Below, one piece after another: positions 33,044 to 41,551 of a stretch of DNA of 64,000 nucleotides. Position 1 is the stretch's first letter. Each line of letters starts with the position of its first letter. Under the pieces are notes generated by a model. That model searched no databases. It was not told the origin of the DNA and saw only the letters and a program-made list of their open reading frames with translations. This stretch comes from Candidatus Defluviilinea proxima (GTDB lineage: Bacteria > Chloroflexota > Anaerolineae > Anaerolineales > Villigracilaceae): the NCBI GenBank assembly GCA_016721115.1, contig JADKIW010000001.1, forward strand, positions 139,501 through 203,500, read 5' to 3'. The position numbers and the translations under genes are program-made.

Positions 33044-33397
33044 TTATTTATTTTTATTACGCAGTTCTGCAAGTATCTTTTCGATGTGATCGGCATTCTC
33101 AGGAGTCACATCCCAGTGAAATCGCAAACGCGGAAAGGCACGGAGTTCTATCTTTGAGGCAAGAGTCCGCCGAATGAAACCAGTAGCAGACTCAAGTCCG
33201 GCAAGAACGTCTTTAGAGCGTGAAGTACCTTCAATGGCAGAGACGTATACATCAGCCCACGCCAATTCCTTATCTATCTTTACGTCCGTTATAAAGATCT
33301 GTTGCAAACGCGGATCACTAATATCGCGAATCAACATCTCTGAAATCTCTTCGCGGATACGATCCGCAATTCTTTGAAGCCTTACACCGGATGGCAT
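33044..33397 (-). CDS. rbfA: Ribosome-binding factor A
   Basis: 117 residues from MPSGVRLQRIADRIREEIS, the family N-terminus; the start overlaps no other gene and lies eight bases after infB. The KH-like core reads DPRLQQIFITDVKIDKELAWADVYVS, followed by TGFIRRTLASKIELRAFPRLRF. RbfA helps mature the 30S subunit by binding near the 5' end of 16S rRNA helix 1. Typical length and place in the nusA-infB operon. Confidence 0.95.
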   Translation of the reverse strand: MPSGVRLQRIADRIREEISEMLIRDISDPRLQQIFITDVKIDKELAWADVYVSAIEGTSRSKDVLAGLESATGFIRRTLASKIELRAFPRLRFHWDVTPENADHIEKILAELRNKNK

Positions 33398-33405
33398 ACT
33401 ATCAC

Positions 33406-35178
33406 CTACGATTGTTCGAGAACATAACAGACCAACTGATCGCCGACCTGAATGTCCTTGAAACTCTTGAAACCGACACCACACTCAAAGCCTTGTTTGA
33501 TCTCTTTCACATCGTCCTTCTCATGGCGAAGCGAGCCCATATCACCTTCATAAACAATGTCGGTGCCGCGATATAGTTTTGCTTTGGCATTGCGACGTAA
33601 TTCGCCTTCTGTGACTCTACAACCGGCCACGCGTCCAAACTTCGATGCGGTGAAGACAGCCAACACCTGCGCACGCCCGATAACTTTTTCCTTAACGACC
33701 GGTTCGAGCATACCTTTGAGAGCCTTTTCGATATCCTCGGTCATGCGATAGATGATCTCGTAAAGACGGATATCCACGCCTTCTTTTTCAGCAAGGCGAC
33801 GAGCAGAGACATCGGCCTGCACGTTGAAGCCGATGAGAATCGCATGGGACGCAGAAGCAAGCATTACATCGTTATCGCCAATGTTGCCCGTTTCGGTATA
33901 CAGGACCTTGATGCCGATCTCGCCCTCTCCAAGCTTTTTCAACTCTGAAACGATCGGGTCGAGCGATCCCTGCACGTCGGCTTTGACGATCAGGTTCAAT
34001 TCTTTTGCTTCGCCAGCCTGAACGTTTGCAAACAGATCCTCAAGGGATACTTTCTTGCGAATCTGCGATTGCTCTTTGGCTGTGTTGATACGGTCATTGA
34101 CAATGACACGCGCCTCTTTATCGGAACCAACCACCTGGAATAGATCGCCGGCGGAAGGGACGTCACTCAAGCCCATTACCAACACAGGTGTGGACGGGCC
34201 AGCCTTTTTGACGGGCTTGCCTTTGTAATCAGAAAGCGCGCGTAGTTTTCCGTGCGCTGTTCCTGCTACAACCACATCGCCTGCGGAGAGGGTGCCATTT
34301 TGCACGAGCAGTGTGGCAACAACGCCTTTGGATTTATCCAATTCGGCTTCCACTACTGTACCAACCACTTTGCCAGCTGGGTTTGCATTGATCTGGATAT
34401 TATCCGCCACAAGCAAAACACCTTCGAGAAGGTCATCAATACCCTGCTTCAACTTGGCAGAGACCGGGATAACCATCGTGTTCCCGCCCCAATCATCAGG
34501 GACGAGTTCCTGTTCTGCAAGTTGTTGCTTCACACGATCTGGGTTGGCGTTGGATTTGTCCACCTTGTTCATCGCCACAATGATCGGCACACGCGCGGCC
34601 TTGGCATGCGCAATGGCTTCCTTGGTTTGCGGCATGACACCATCGTCCGCCGCCACAACCAAAATGACCACATCTGCACCTTGTGCGCCACGTGCACGCA
34701 TCTGCGTGAACGCCGCGTGACCGGGGGTATCGAGGAACGTGATCAAACGTCCTTTTTGCTCTACTTGATACGCACCGATATGCTGGGTAATACCACCCGC
34801 TTCACCTGCGGCAACATCCGTCTGGCGGATGGCATCGAGCAAGCTGGTCTTGCCATGATCTACATGACCTAAAATAGTCACCACTGGCGGGCGGGGCTTC
34901 AACTCCGATTGTTTTTCGTCGGCGATCATGCGGCGCCAGAGCGGCACTTCGCCAGTCTCCACAGCCGCTTCTTCGACCACTTCCGGCACAGCTTCAAAAC
35001 CATACTCCCCCACGACAATCGCGGCAGTATCAAAATCAACAGCCTGATTGATGGTAGCCATCACGCCGTTCGACATCAATTTTTTGATGAGGTCAATGGG
35101 GCTTTTACCGATCATTTGTGCCAGGTCACGGATAACGATACTGCCTGGTAATTCGATCTTGTTTCCGTTACTACTCAT
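33406..35178 (-). CDS. infB: Translation initiation factor IF-2, short form
   Basis: 590 residues from MSSNGNKIELPGSIVIRDL, with GGAGGTGG before the ATG. The GTPase has G1 GHVDHGKTSLLD, G3 DTPGHAAF and G4 NKVDKS; domains II to IV continue to the C-terminus. Only one short IF2_N-type domain (about 5-60, RDLAQMIGKSPIDLIKKLMSNG) precedes the GTPase; the long, charged N-terminal extension seen in most bacteria is missing. It brings fMet-tRNA to the 30S subunit. In the operon it follows ylxR and precedes rbfA. Confidence 0.97.
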   Translation of the reverse strand: MSSNGNKIELPGSIVIRDLAQMIGKSPIDLIKKLMSNGVMATINQAVDFDTAAIVVGEYGFEAVPEVVEEAAVETGEVPLWRRMIADEKQSELKPRPPVVTILGHVDHGKTSLLDAIRQTDVAAGEAGGITQHIGAYQVEQKGRLITFLDTPGHAAFTQMRARGAQGADVVILVVAADDGVMPQTKEAIAHAKAARVPIIVAMNKVDKSNANPDRVKQQLAEQELVPDDWGGNTMVIPVSAKLKQGIDDLLEGVLLVADNIQINANPAGKVVGTVVEAELDKSKGVVATLLVQNGTLSAGDVVVAGTAHGKLRALSDYKGKPVKKAGPSTPVLVMGLSDVPSAGDLFQVVGSDKEARVIVNDRINTAKEQSQIRKKVSLEDLFANVQAGEAKELNLIVKADVQGSLDPIVSELKKLGEGEIGIKVLYTETGNIGDNDVMLASASHAILIGFNVQADVSARRLAEKEGVDIRLYEIIYRMTEDIEKALKGMLEPVVKEKVIGRAQVLAVFTASKFGRVAGCRVTEGELRRNAKAKLYRGTDIVYEGDMGSLRHEKDDVKEIKQGFECGVGFKSFKDIQVGDQLVCYVLEQS

Positions 35179-35267
35179 AGGACCACCTCCACAATTTACA
35201 AACTCAAATTGGGCAATCACATGCAGAATGCCCGTTCCTGCGGCGAGTCCTGTGAGCGACTAAACGG

Positions 35268-35603
35268 TCACATATCCACTCGCCTGTCCCCTGAACTTTG
35301 CAATTCTGCGTCCGCATCTTGCGGCAGGGCGCTCATAAATTCTTCCAGTTTTTCACGCTCTTCCAAAGTGATCGTCGCTTTCAAAGCATGAGCAAGAGCG
35401 CCTTTCAAACCTTGTTCCCAACATATCCGACGGTCGTGCAAATAGGCTCCCCGCCCGGCAAGTTTACCGGTCGGGTCCACCCGTACCCCATCCGCCGTGC
35501 GGACAATGCGGATCATCGTTCGTTTGGGCAGGGTTTCCCTACAGCCCACGCAAGTCCGCTGGGGTATATGCTTGATACGTTGGACGGGTTTCTTTTTAGA
35601 CAC
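35268..35603 (-). CDS. ylxR: YlxR family RNA-binding/nucleoid-associated protein
   Basis: 111 residues. The YlxR core is PQRTCVGCRETLPKRTMIRI and DPTGKLAGRGAYLHDRRICW, containing the conserved CxxC and GRGAYL motifs. In other bacteria YlxR (RnpM) binds nucleic acids and affects RNase P activity. It lies between nusA (23 bases upstream) and infB (89 bases downstream) as in most genomes. A C-terminal tail of about 35 charged residues goes beyond the usual domain. Confidence 0.93.
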   Translation of the reverse strand: MSKKKPVQRIKHIPQRTCVGCRETLPKRTMIRIVRTADGVRVDPTGKLAGRGAYLHDRRICWEQGLKGALAHALKATITLEEREKLEEFMSALPQDADAELQSSGDRRVDM

Positions 35604-35626
35604 CTTCGTTCTCAGTTAAATTCGTT

Positions 35627-37537
35627 CTACCAATCCTCGCCGAAATCGGATTCACCGCGTTTGTGTTTCTTGCGGCTAACCACTTCGCCACGTTCTTCGT
35701 CGAACTCGAGTTCGACACTCTTCTTCTTGCCTTTTTTGCCCTTTTTCTTCGCTTCATCATCTTCGCTCTCAGGAGCGGGAGTTTGGAAGATCTCAGGCTT
35801 CATCGTGAAGAGTTCATCCAATGAGACGCCATCCTTATGGCCCTCATCTTCCTCTTCTTCGGTATGCTTTCTCGCTTCTTTCTTACCTGCGGCCTGTTTC
35901 TCGCCAGCGGGCACTTCTTCCACTGGAGCAACAGCGACGGCTTCAACAGGAGGAGTCGCCAGTACAGCTTCGGGCGTGGATTCTGTCTCAGCAACAGGCT
36001 CAACCACGGGTTCGGCAGGAGCCGCTTCAACAAATGTCAACAAGGCAAGTGCCTCTTCGATGTTCTGAATCGCCTTCGGTCCAACGCCGGGCAATCCAAG
36101 GACACTGTTCGGATCCTTTTTCATTTTCAACATCAAAGCACCGACTGTATCAATGCCCGCTTCAGTCAAAATATTGAAGACGTGTTCTTTGATACCCGCC
36201 TGATCGAGCGGCATCTCAAACGCGGCCACAGGGATACCTGTTTCTTCCGCAACGACAGCCACATCACCAACACCGCTTTCGGCGCGGATGACTTCGGCTT
36301 TCATTTCGCTGTTACGGCGTTCCACACGGTCCACAAACTTGGCAAGAATTTCGTACTCTTCCGGTGTCACCGGGCGATTCTCAGCCTTCTTGGCAAGCAC
36401 TTCTTCCACCGAAGGAATGGATTCAACTGCGGCTGGCATCAACGCAGCAAGTTCAGGATCGTTCTGCAATTTGACAATAGCATCGCCAGCAGCTTCCACT
36501 GTGGATTTGATGTCAATGCGCCAACCCGTGAGTTTTGCGGCTAAACGCGCATTCTGTCCATCACGGCCGATCGCGAGGCTCAACTGGTCCTCACCCACCA
36601 CAACGGTAGCGGTGCGAGCGCCTTCCACTTCGGTCAGATACACACCAGCAACACGTGCAGGGCTGATGGCTTTGGTAATGTACACCATGGGGTCTTGATC
36701 CCATTGGATGATATCGATCTTTTCATCGTGCAATTCGCGCACAATGGCTTGAATACGGACGCCCTTAATACCTACACAGGCACCAACAGGGTCGATGCCC
36801 GGCTGTGTGGCAGAAACAGCCACCTTGGCACGCGCACCCGGTTCGCGAGAGATCGCGCGGATCTCAACAACACCATGATAAATTTCAGGGACTTCGTTCT
36901 CCAACAAACGGCGCAGGAAGTTGCGATGTGCGCGTGAAAGAATGATCTGTGGACCACGCGGTCCATCCTTCACTTCCATCACCACCGCGCGGACGCGGTC
37001 ATGTACTTTGAAACGTTCACCGGGGATTCTCTGGCTGGCAGGCAATGTGCCTTCCGCCTTCATATCGAGACCAACGGTTGTGGTCTGTGCATTAGTAGCT
37101 TGAATGATGCCGCTGATGATCTCGCCCACTTGGCGATCAAAATACTGCATCTGGTTCGAACGCTCCGCTTCACGGATACGTTGCTGAATTACTTGACGGG
37201 CAGTCTGCGCGGCAACACGACCGAAGTTCGGAGGCGTGGTTTCCACGACCACCATATCGCCGAGTTGCGCCTCAGGGTTGACCTTACGCGCCTCTTCCAG
37301 CAATACTTCGGTTTTTGGCTCGATAATGTCTTCGACCACTTCCTTTTCGGCGAAAACCATAACCTTGCCCGAATCGGGATCGATCTTGGCTTCCACGTGC
37401 TGAGCCGTAGACGCGCTCACAGCCCTTCGATAGGCAGAGACCATCGCCGATTCGATCGCGGAAATGATCACTTCCTTAGAAAGTTGTTTATCTTCCAATA
37501 CATCGTTGAAAGCCAGGGTGAATTCGTTCTTAGCCAT
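35627..37537 (-). CDS. nusA: Transcription termination/antitermination protein NusA
   Basis: 636 residues from MAKNEFTLAFNDVL, with GGAG before the ATG. Order: N-terminal RNA-polymerase-binding domain (1-130), S1 domain (about 135-200, VGEIISGIIQATNAQ), two KH domains (200-345, including GACVGIKGVRIQAIVREL and GRDGQNARLAAKLTGW), a helical segment, a helix-hairpin-helix near 490-505 (LGLPGVGPKAIQNIEEAL), and an acidic, low-complexity C-terminus of about 120 residues rich in Pro, Glu and Lys. The tail is longer than in most species. Its operon has no rimP in front: a divergent methyltransferase gene starts only 135 bases away. Confidence 0.97.
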   Translation of the reverse strand: MAKNEFTLAFNDVLEDKQLSKEVIISAIESAMVSAYRRAVSASTAQHVEAKIDPDSGKVMVFAEKEVVEDIIEPKTEVLLEEARKVNPEAQLGDMVVVETTPPNFGRVAAQTARQVIQQRIREAERSNQMQYFDRQVGEIISGIIQATNAQTTTVGLDMKAEGTLPASQRIPGERFKVHDRVRAVVMEVKDGPRGPQIILSRAHRNFLRRLLENEVPEIYHGVVEIRAISREPGARAKVAVSATQPGIDPVGACVGIKGVRIQAIVRELHDEKIDIIQWDQDPMVYITKAISPARVAGVYLTEVEGARTATVVVGEDQLSLAIGRDGQNARLAAKLTGWRIDIKSTVEAAGDAIVKLQNDPELAALMPAAVESIPSVEEVLAKKAENRPVTPEEYEILAKFVDRVERRNSEMKAEVIRAESGVGDVAVVAEETGIPVAAFEMPLDQAGIKEHVFNILTEAGIDTVGALMLKMKKDPNSVLGLPGVGPKAIQNIEEALALLTFVEAAPAEPVVEPVAETESTPEAVLATPPVEAVAVAPVEEVPAGEKQAAGKKEARKHTEEEEDEGHKDGVSLDELFTMKPEIFQTPAPESEDDEAKKKGKKGKKKSVELEFDEERGEVVSRKKHKRGESDFGEDW

Positions 37538-37572
37538 ACCGGTGCTCCGTATACTCCTTATTACAAGCAGAA

Positions 37573-37591
37573 AAGTGGGGGTTGCCCACTT
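37573..37591 (-). promoter_or_regulatory. Hairpin in the nusA leader
   Basis: AAGTGGG / CCCACTT (37573-37579 and 37585-37591) in the predicted 5' leader, followed on the minus strand by TTCT. Possible attenuator for NusA feedback. Confidence 0.35.
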
Positions 37592-37628
37592 CTCGGTGTG
37601 TTCGGTAATCAGTTCGTCGTGCGCTTGT

Positions 37629-37634
37629 ATTTTA
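37629..37634 (-). promoter_or_regulatory. -10 box for the nusA operon
   Basis: TAAAAT on the minus strand with a leader of about 85 bases to nusA. A weak TTGCAT -35 lies 17 bases upstream, overlapping the divergent methyltransferase promoter. Confidence 0.4.
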
Positions 37635-37659
37635 GCACGGGGCAAAAAAAGATGCAAGA

Positions 37660-37665
37660 TATAAT
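37660..37665 (+). promoter_or_regulatory. -10 box of a leaderless methyltransferase transcript
   Basis: TATAAT, six bases, then ATG at 37672, with no ribosome binding site. Confidence 0.55.
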
Positions 37666-37671
37666 TACCTT

Positions 37672-38430
37672 ATGAATCAACGCAACCTCGATAAAGCCGC
37701 CCTGCGCGGTGAACCATCTTATGTCTGGCGGGCGGGACAACAACGACGATTCGACATGATCCTGCAAGCCGCAGGCGAACGCATCAAAGGGAACATCCTC
37801 GAAAACGGATGTGGTGTGGGCATGTACGTGGAACACCTCTCCCCTTTTGGTGGAACCGTGATCGGATTGGAATACGACTTCGAACGCGCCGCCGAAGCAC
37901 ACATCAACTCGCCTCATATTTTCAATGCCGCTGGGGAATTCATCCCGCTTCCTTCTGGGACCTTTGACCTGATCCTCAGCCATGAAGTGATCGAACACGT
38001 ACAGAATGACCGCTCCGCGATCAGCGAAATGATTCGCCTTCTCCGTAGTCCCGATGCTGTTTCGGGGAAGCCCGGCGGACGTGTCGTCATTTTCTGCCCG
38101 AACCGTGGGTACCCTTATGAAACACACGGCATCTACTGGCAGGGACAATATCACTTCGGCAACAAGTTATTCGTGAACTACCTGCCGCGTTCCCTGCGAG
38201 ACAAACTTGCCCCGCACGTACGTGTCTACTCCAAGCGGGATATGCAAAAACTATTCGATGGTCTGCCCGTCAAATTCATCGAACGGACAGTTATCTTCGG
38301 CGCATACGACAATATCATCGCACGCTTCGGCGCATTCGGAAAAGTGTTGCGCGGTGTTTTACAGTTTCTAGAGAAGACACCACTGAAAGTATTTGGCTTG
38401 TCACATTTTTGGGTGGTAGAAAAACTTTAG
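37672..38430 (+). CDS. Class I SAM-dependent methyltransferase
   Basis: 252 residues. SAM-binding motif I is ILENGCGVGMYVEHL (about 41-55); motif II lies around VIGLEYDFERA and motif IV near GTFDLILSHEVIEHV. The C-terminal half (FCPNRGYPYETHGIYWQG, PRSLRDKLAPHVRVYSKRDM) resembles methyltransferases acting on lipid-linked or surface glycans, but the substrate is not identifiable. It is transcribed divergently from nusA and followed nine bases later by a DinB-like gene. Confidence 0.85.
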   Translation: MNQRNLDKAALRGEPSYVWRAGQQRRFDMILQAAGERIKGNILENGCGVGMYVEHLSPFGGTVIGLEYDFERAAEAHINSPHIFNAAGEFIPLPSGTFDLILSHEVIEHVQNDRSAISEMIRLLRSPDAVSGKPGGRVVIFCPNRGYPYETHGIYWQGQYHFGNKLFVNYLPRSLRDKLAPHVRVYSKRDMQKLFDGLPVKFIERTVIFGAYDNIIARFGAFGKVLRGVLQFLEKTPLKVFGLSHFWVVEKL

Positions 38431-38438
38431 AGGTAAAC

Positions 38439-38978
38439 ATGACGGAAATCAAAACAAAGACAGAGATCATCTCCTCTCTCAAAGATTCCCGTCAACGCGT
38501 ACTGGATTGGTTCACTGCCATCCCTGAAAAGGACTTCTTTACAAGACATGGAGAGGCATGGTCACCATCAGATAATGTGGACCATCTCATCCGTGCCCAT
38601 AAGCCGATAACAATGGCGTTGAAGCTTCCCAAGTTTGTGCTCCAATTAATTTTCGGCAAGGCAAATAGACCATCCAAATCCTATGAGGCGCTGTGTGAAA
38701 AGTATGTTAATGCACTTCATAATGGAGGCCGGGCTGGCGGAACATTTTTACCAACTCAGGAAACCCCAGAAGAGAATGCCGATGAGAGAAAGAAAAAGAT
38801 ACTGGCTCAGTTATCTAAAGAAAGTACGAAGTTGATCTCAGCCGCAGAGACGTGGGACGAAACCGCATTAGACAAGTACATACTCCCTCACCCGCTCATC
38901 GGGAAATTGACCATTCGAGAAATACTATACTTCACCATCTATCACAACCTTCGCCACGCCACTCTCGAAGGAGATTAA
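38439..38978 (+). CDS. DinB-like four-helix protein
   Basis: 179 residues from MTEIKTKTEIISSLK; AGAGGT is the ribosome site. Features of the DinB/YfiT-like superfamily: an N-terminal helix with RQRVLDWFTAIPEKDFF, a His in DNVDHLIRAHKPI, and near the C-terminus LYFTIYHNLRHA, whose two His complete a potential metal site. Members include thiol transferases and many unknowns. It follows the methyltransferase closely and its stop overlaps the start of the Crp/Fnr gene by one base (TAATG), so all three genes share an operon. Confidence 0.8.
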   Translation: MTEIKTKTEIISSLKDSRQRVLDWFTAIPEKDFFTRHGEAWSPSDNVDHLIRAHKPITMALKLPKFVLQLIFGKANRPSKSYEALCEKYVNALHNGGRAGGTFLPTQETPEENADERKKKILAQLSKESTKLISAAETWDETALDKYILPHPLIGKLTIREILYFTIYHNLRHATLEGD

Positions 38979-39652
38979 TGCTCGACCAAACACAACTCAA
39001 CCGAATTACATTCGCCATGCCCATTCTTCAACGGGCAGACGTTTCGCTTATCAATGACCTGAAACAACACGCCCAATTCGCAAAGATCCCAGCGGGACAC
39101 GATGTCTTTGTAGATGGTGACCGCGTAGACGGGATCGCATTACTGCTCTCTGGTGTCGTGCGCGTGTACAAGATCGGTGAAACAGGACGGGAGATCACAC
39201 TGTATCGTTTTGGATTGGGACAAAGTTGTATCCTGAGTGCGAACGCCATCATGAGTCAAAAATCTTTCCCTGCCATCGCTACGGTGGAAGAAGATGCCGA
39301 AGCGGTGATGATTCCTGCGGATGTGTTTCGCGGATGGGTCAACAAGTATGAGTTATGGCGCGAGTTCGTATTTGATCTTTTATCCGAAAGACTCTCCACG
39401 GTAATGACGGTTGTGGATGAAGTAGTTTTCAAACGCATGGACCGAAGAGTCGCTTCGTTGTTGCTGAATCAGGCTAAAGGTCAGAACCCGATGCGTGTGA
39501 CTCATCAGGAAATTGCCGCAGAGTTGGGGAGTTCCCGCGAAGTGATCAGCCGTATCCTTGAGGATTTTTCCAGAGAAGAATTGATCGAATCAGGTCGAGG
39601 AACAATCGAAGTACTTGATTTTGAAGGTTTGGAATCCCGCTCGGTTATGTGA
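38978..39652 (+). CDS. Crp/Fnr-family transcriptional regulator
   Basis: 224 residues. The N-terminal cyclic-nucleotide-binding-like beta barrel spans about 15-125 (AKIPAGHDVFVDGDRVDGIALLL, ETGREITLYRFGLGQSC), the dimer helix 130-155, and the C-terminal winged helix 160-215 (VTHQEIAAELGSSREVISRIL). There is no N-terminal Cys cluster like that of Fnr, and the cAMP-contact pattern RPSTxR is not evident, so the ligand is unknown; one Cys (near 86, GQSCILSA) might sense redox or sulphur species. The downstream DUF2892 and thioredoxin genes and a palindrome over its own stop codon suggest that it controls them. Confidence 0.92.
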   Translation: MLDQTQLNRITFAMPILQRADVSLINDLKQHAQFAKIPAGHDVFVDGDRVDGIALLLSGVVRVYKIGETGREITLYRFGLGQSCILSANAIMSQKSFPAIATVEEDAEAVMIPADVFRGWVNKYELWREFVFDLLSERLSTVMTVVDEVVFKRMDRRVASLLLNQAKGQNPMRVTHQEIAAELGSSREVISRILEDFSREELIESGRGTIEVLDFEGLESRSVM

Positions 39653-39662
39653 CTTTGTCACA
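39648..39662. promoter_or_regulatory. Crp/Fnr-like palindrome before the DUF2892 gene
   Basis: TGTGACTTTGTCACA: perfect 6-bp arms, three-base centre, 60 bases before the DUF2892 start and overlapping the regulator's stop codon. Close to the TGTGA-N6-TCACA site of Crp proteins but one base shorter in the middle. Confidence 0.55.
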
Positions 39663-39721
39663 GACGGGAACGAACAAAGCTCCTAGAATGTGGGTATCAA
39701 TCAAACAAAAGGAGTTTTTCA

Positions 39722-39922
39722 ATGAAACGCAATATGTCCAATATCGATCGTATCGTCCGTGTAGTGGTCGCCTCTTTGTTCGCCTATCTGTATTTTGGCG
39801 GCATTGTGACTGGCACACTGGGGATCGTGCTTGTTGTGCTCGCCGCAGTATTCACGTTCACGGCCATCGTCGCATTCTGCCCGCTCTATGCGCCGTTCAA
39901 GTTCAGCACCTATAAAAGCTGA
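39722..39922 (+). CDS. DUF2892 inner-membrane protein
   Basis: 66 residues. The pattern MSNIDRIVRVVVASLFAYLYF...AAVFTFTAIVAFCPLYAPF is that of DUF2892 (the membrane half of YgaP), with two hydrophobic hairpin segments and the conserved FCPLY motif holding one Cys. Such proteins usually accompany rhodaneses or thioredoxins in sulphur or redox stress genes. AAAGGAG lies before the ATG. It is flanked by the Crp/Fnr gene and a thioredoxin whose own C-terminus contains the same domain. Confidence 0.88.
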   Translation: MKRNMSNIDRIVRVVVASLFAYLYFGGIVTGTLGIVLVVLAAVFTFTAIVAFCPLYAPFKFSTYKS

Positions 39923-39936
39923 TCGTTCAACACTTA

Positions 39937-39968
39937 CAGAGCGGATGAAATTTCATCCGCTCTGTTTT
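39937..39968 (+). terminator. Terminator between the DUF2892 gene and thioredoxin
   Basis: 28-bp perfect palindrome (39937-39964, half CAGAGCGGATGAAA) followed by five T. The thioredoxin ATG comes only five bases after the T run. Confidence 0.85.
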
Positions 39969-39973
39969 TAAAC

Positions 39974-40474
39974 ATGAACATTACAGAGTTCCAAAAACGA
40001 ATTTCAGAAGCTGATAAGCCCATCGTCGTTGATTTTTGGGCACATTGGTGTATGCCATGCAAAGTGACAAAACCCGTCCTTGAAAAGCTTGCGCAAGATT
40101 ACAAGGATACGGTGGAGTTTCTGCCAATTGACGCAGACTCATCACGCGATGTTCTTGAAAACTTCAAGATCATCGGCATTCCTACTGTCTTGACGATCCG
40201 TAACGGCAATGTGATCGGGCGCGTCACCGGTGCGCAGAGCGAGGCCGTGTATCGTGGCATGTTCGAAGCATTAGCCGAAGGGAAGGAAGTCAAGATACCC
40301 CTATCGACATTTGACCGAATGCTTCGGCTTGGTGCTGGTGTTTTATTTGTCATGGTGGGAGTATCGACAAGCAACTGGCTTGTATTGGGCATCGGCGGGA
40401 TCGTTGCCTTCCTGGGTGTGTATGACCGTTGCCCGATCTGGAGAGCGCTTACAAGAACCTTGAAAGGTCAGTGA
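39974..40474 (+). CDS. Thioredoxin fused to a DUF2892 membrane domain
   Basis: 166 residues. Residues 1-100 are a thioredoxin with the active site WCMPCK (in place of WCGPC), the PxxLEKL helix and the cis-Pro loop GIPTVLTI. After LSTFDRML a membrane domain (about 110-155) begins and ends LGVYDRCPIWRAL, matching the FCPLYAPF end of the 66-residue DUF2892 protein upstream. The fusion tethers a thiol-disulphide exchange domain to the membrane next to a conserved Cys. No ribosome site is visible: the ATG follows a terminator T run directly. Confidence 0.88.
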   Translation: MNITEFQKRISEADKPIVVDFWAHWCMPCKVTKPVLEKLAQDYKDTVEFLPIDADSSRDVLENFKIIGIPTVLTIRNGNVIGRVTGAQSEAVYRGMFEALAEGKEVKIPLSTFDRMLRLGAGVLFVMVGVSTSNWLVLGIGGIVAFLGVYDRCPIWRALTRTLKGQ

Positions 40475-40494
40475 TATTCCATTCTCATACCTGC

Positions 40495-40531
40495 AAAAGT
40501 CATCCTGCGATAAAACCGCAGGATGACTTTT
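40495..40531 (+). terminator. Rho-independent terminator after thioredoxin
   Basis: Perfect 15-bp arms AAAAGTCATCCTGCG (40495-40509) and complement (40517-40531), seven-base loop. Confidence 0.9.
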
Positions 40532-40590
40532 GTTAACAACGTTCCCCAGCTCTACAGAAAACCACGCATCACAATATAATCAACCAGAAA

Positions 40591-41514
40591 ATGAAAACGC
40601 TCAAGTTCATTCTTCGATTATTCTATGATGCCTATAACGAATGGTCACATGACCGTGCGGCAAGAATTGGCGCGGCACTGGCCTATTACGCACTCTTTTC
40701 ACTTGCGCCTTTGCTCGTCATTATGATTGCCATTGCAGGTTCGGTCTACGGGGAAGCCGCTGTGCAAGGCCAGATCGTTGAAGCAATATCAGGGCAGATC
40801 GGCCAGGAAGCCGCAACGACTGTGGAAAAACTTTTGGTGAACGTATACGATGCTGGGTCGAGGCTCTTCCCCACTCTCGTTAGCATCGTCATTCTGATCT
40901 ACGGCGCGACCAATCTCTTCAGCCAGATCAGGGATGCACTCAACACGATGTGGCATGTACGCCCCAAACCCAGCGCTCACTTTTTGGGCGGTGTGCTCGA
41001 AATCGCCTGGGATCGGTTACTCGCCACCATCATGGTCATCAGCCTCAGCATTATCCTTCTCGCGGCATTGGCAATGAGCACAGCCCTGACCGTGTTGAAT
41101 GGCTGGTTGAAAACTCTGATCACGCCAGAAACATCCTTTTTGCTGGAAGGCGGAAATCTATTAACAGGTTTTGGGCTGATCACATTGTTATTCGCGCTGA
41201 TGTTCAAGTTACTCCCCGATGTAAAAATTGCATGGCGCGTCGTTTGGGTTGGCGCTGTTGTGACATCCCTCCTGTTCAACATCGGCGCATTTCTGATTGG
41301 TCTATATTTGGGATACGGCGGCGCACAGTCGGCGCTTGGAGCGGCAAGCTCACTGGTCATCATCATGATCTGGATCGCCTACTCTTCACAGATCATTTTC
41401 TTCGGGGCAAAATTTGCGCTTGTGTACGGTGCCGCCATCGGCAAACCCATCCTGCCTTCGTCTAATGCTGTGAGCATGAAGTTATTGCCTCACGATATTT
41501 CATTGTCCCAATAA
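40591..41514 (+). CDS. YihY/BrkB family membrane protein
   Basis: 307 residues. The family N-terminus is clear: WSHDRAARIGAALAYYALFSLAPLL, followed by VEAISGQIG and TLVSIVILIYGATNLFSQIRDALNTMW; six membrane segments, with the second half ending FLGVxx-type GAKFALVYG. Once annotated as RNase BN by mistake; likely a transporter or envelope protein of unknown substrate. TATAAT lies at 40575-40580, ten bases before the ATG, and no strong ribosome site is seen. Confidence 0.9.
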   Translation: MKTLKFILRLFYDAYNEWSHDRAARIGAALAYYALFSLAPLLVIMIAIAGSVYGEAAVQGQIVEAISGQIGQEAATTVEKLLVNVYDAGSRLFPTLVSIVILIYGATNLFSQIRDALNTMWHVRPKPSAHFLGGVLEIAWDRLLATIMVISLSIILLAALAMSTALTVLNGWLKTLITPETSFLLEGGNLLTGFGLITLLFALMFKLLPDVKIAWRVVWVGAVVTSLLFNIGAFLIGLYLGYGGAQSALGAASSLVIIMIWIAYSSQIIFFGAKFALVYGAAIGKPILPSSNAVSMKLLPHDISLSQ

Positions 41515-41517
41515 AAA

Positions 41518-41546
41518 TTCAGGCCATGCTCAATTGCATGACCTGA
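41518..41546. terminator. Hairpin between convergent yihY-like and methyltransferase genes
   Basis: TTCAGG-C-CATGC paired with GCATG-A-CCTGAA, one mismatch, six-base loop; no long T run. Probable bidirectional terminator. Confidence 0.5.
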
Positions 41547-41551
41547 ACCAT

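Noticed and set aside
35837..36544. 235-codon open frame on the plus strand
   Set aside because: Antisense to the low-complexity C-terminus of nusA; a by-product of its codon composition.
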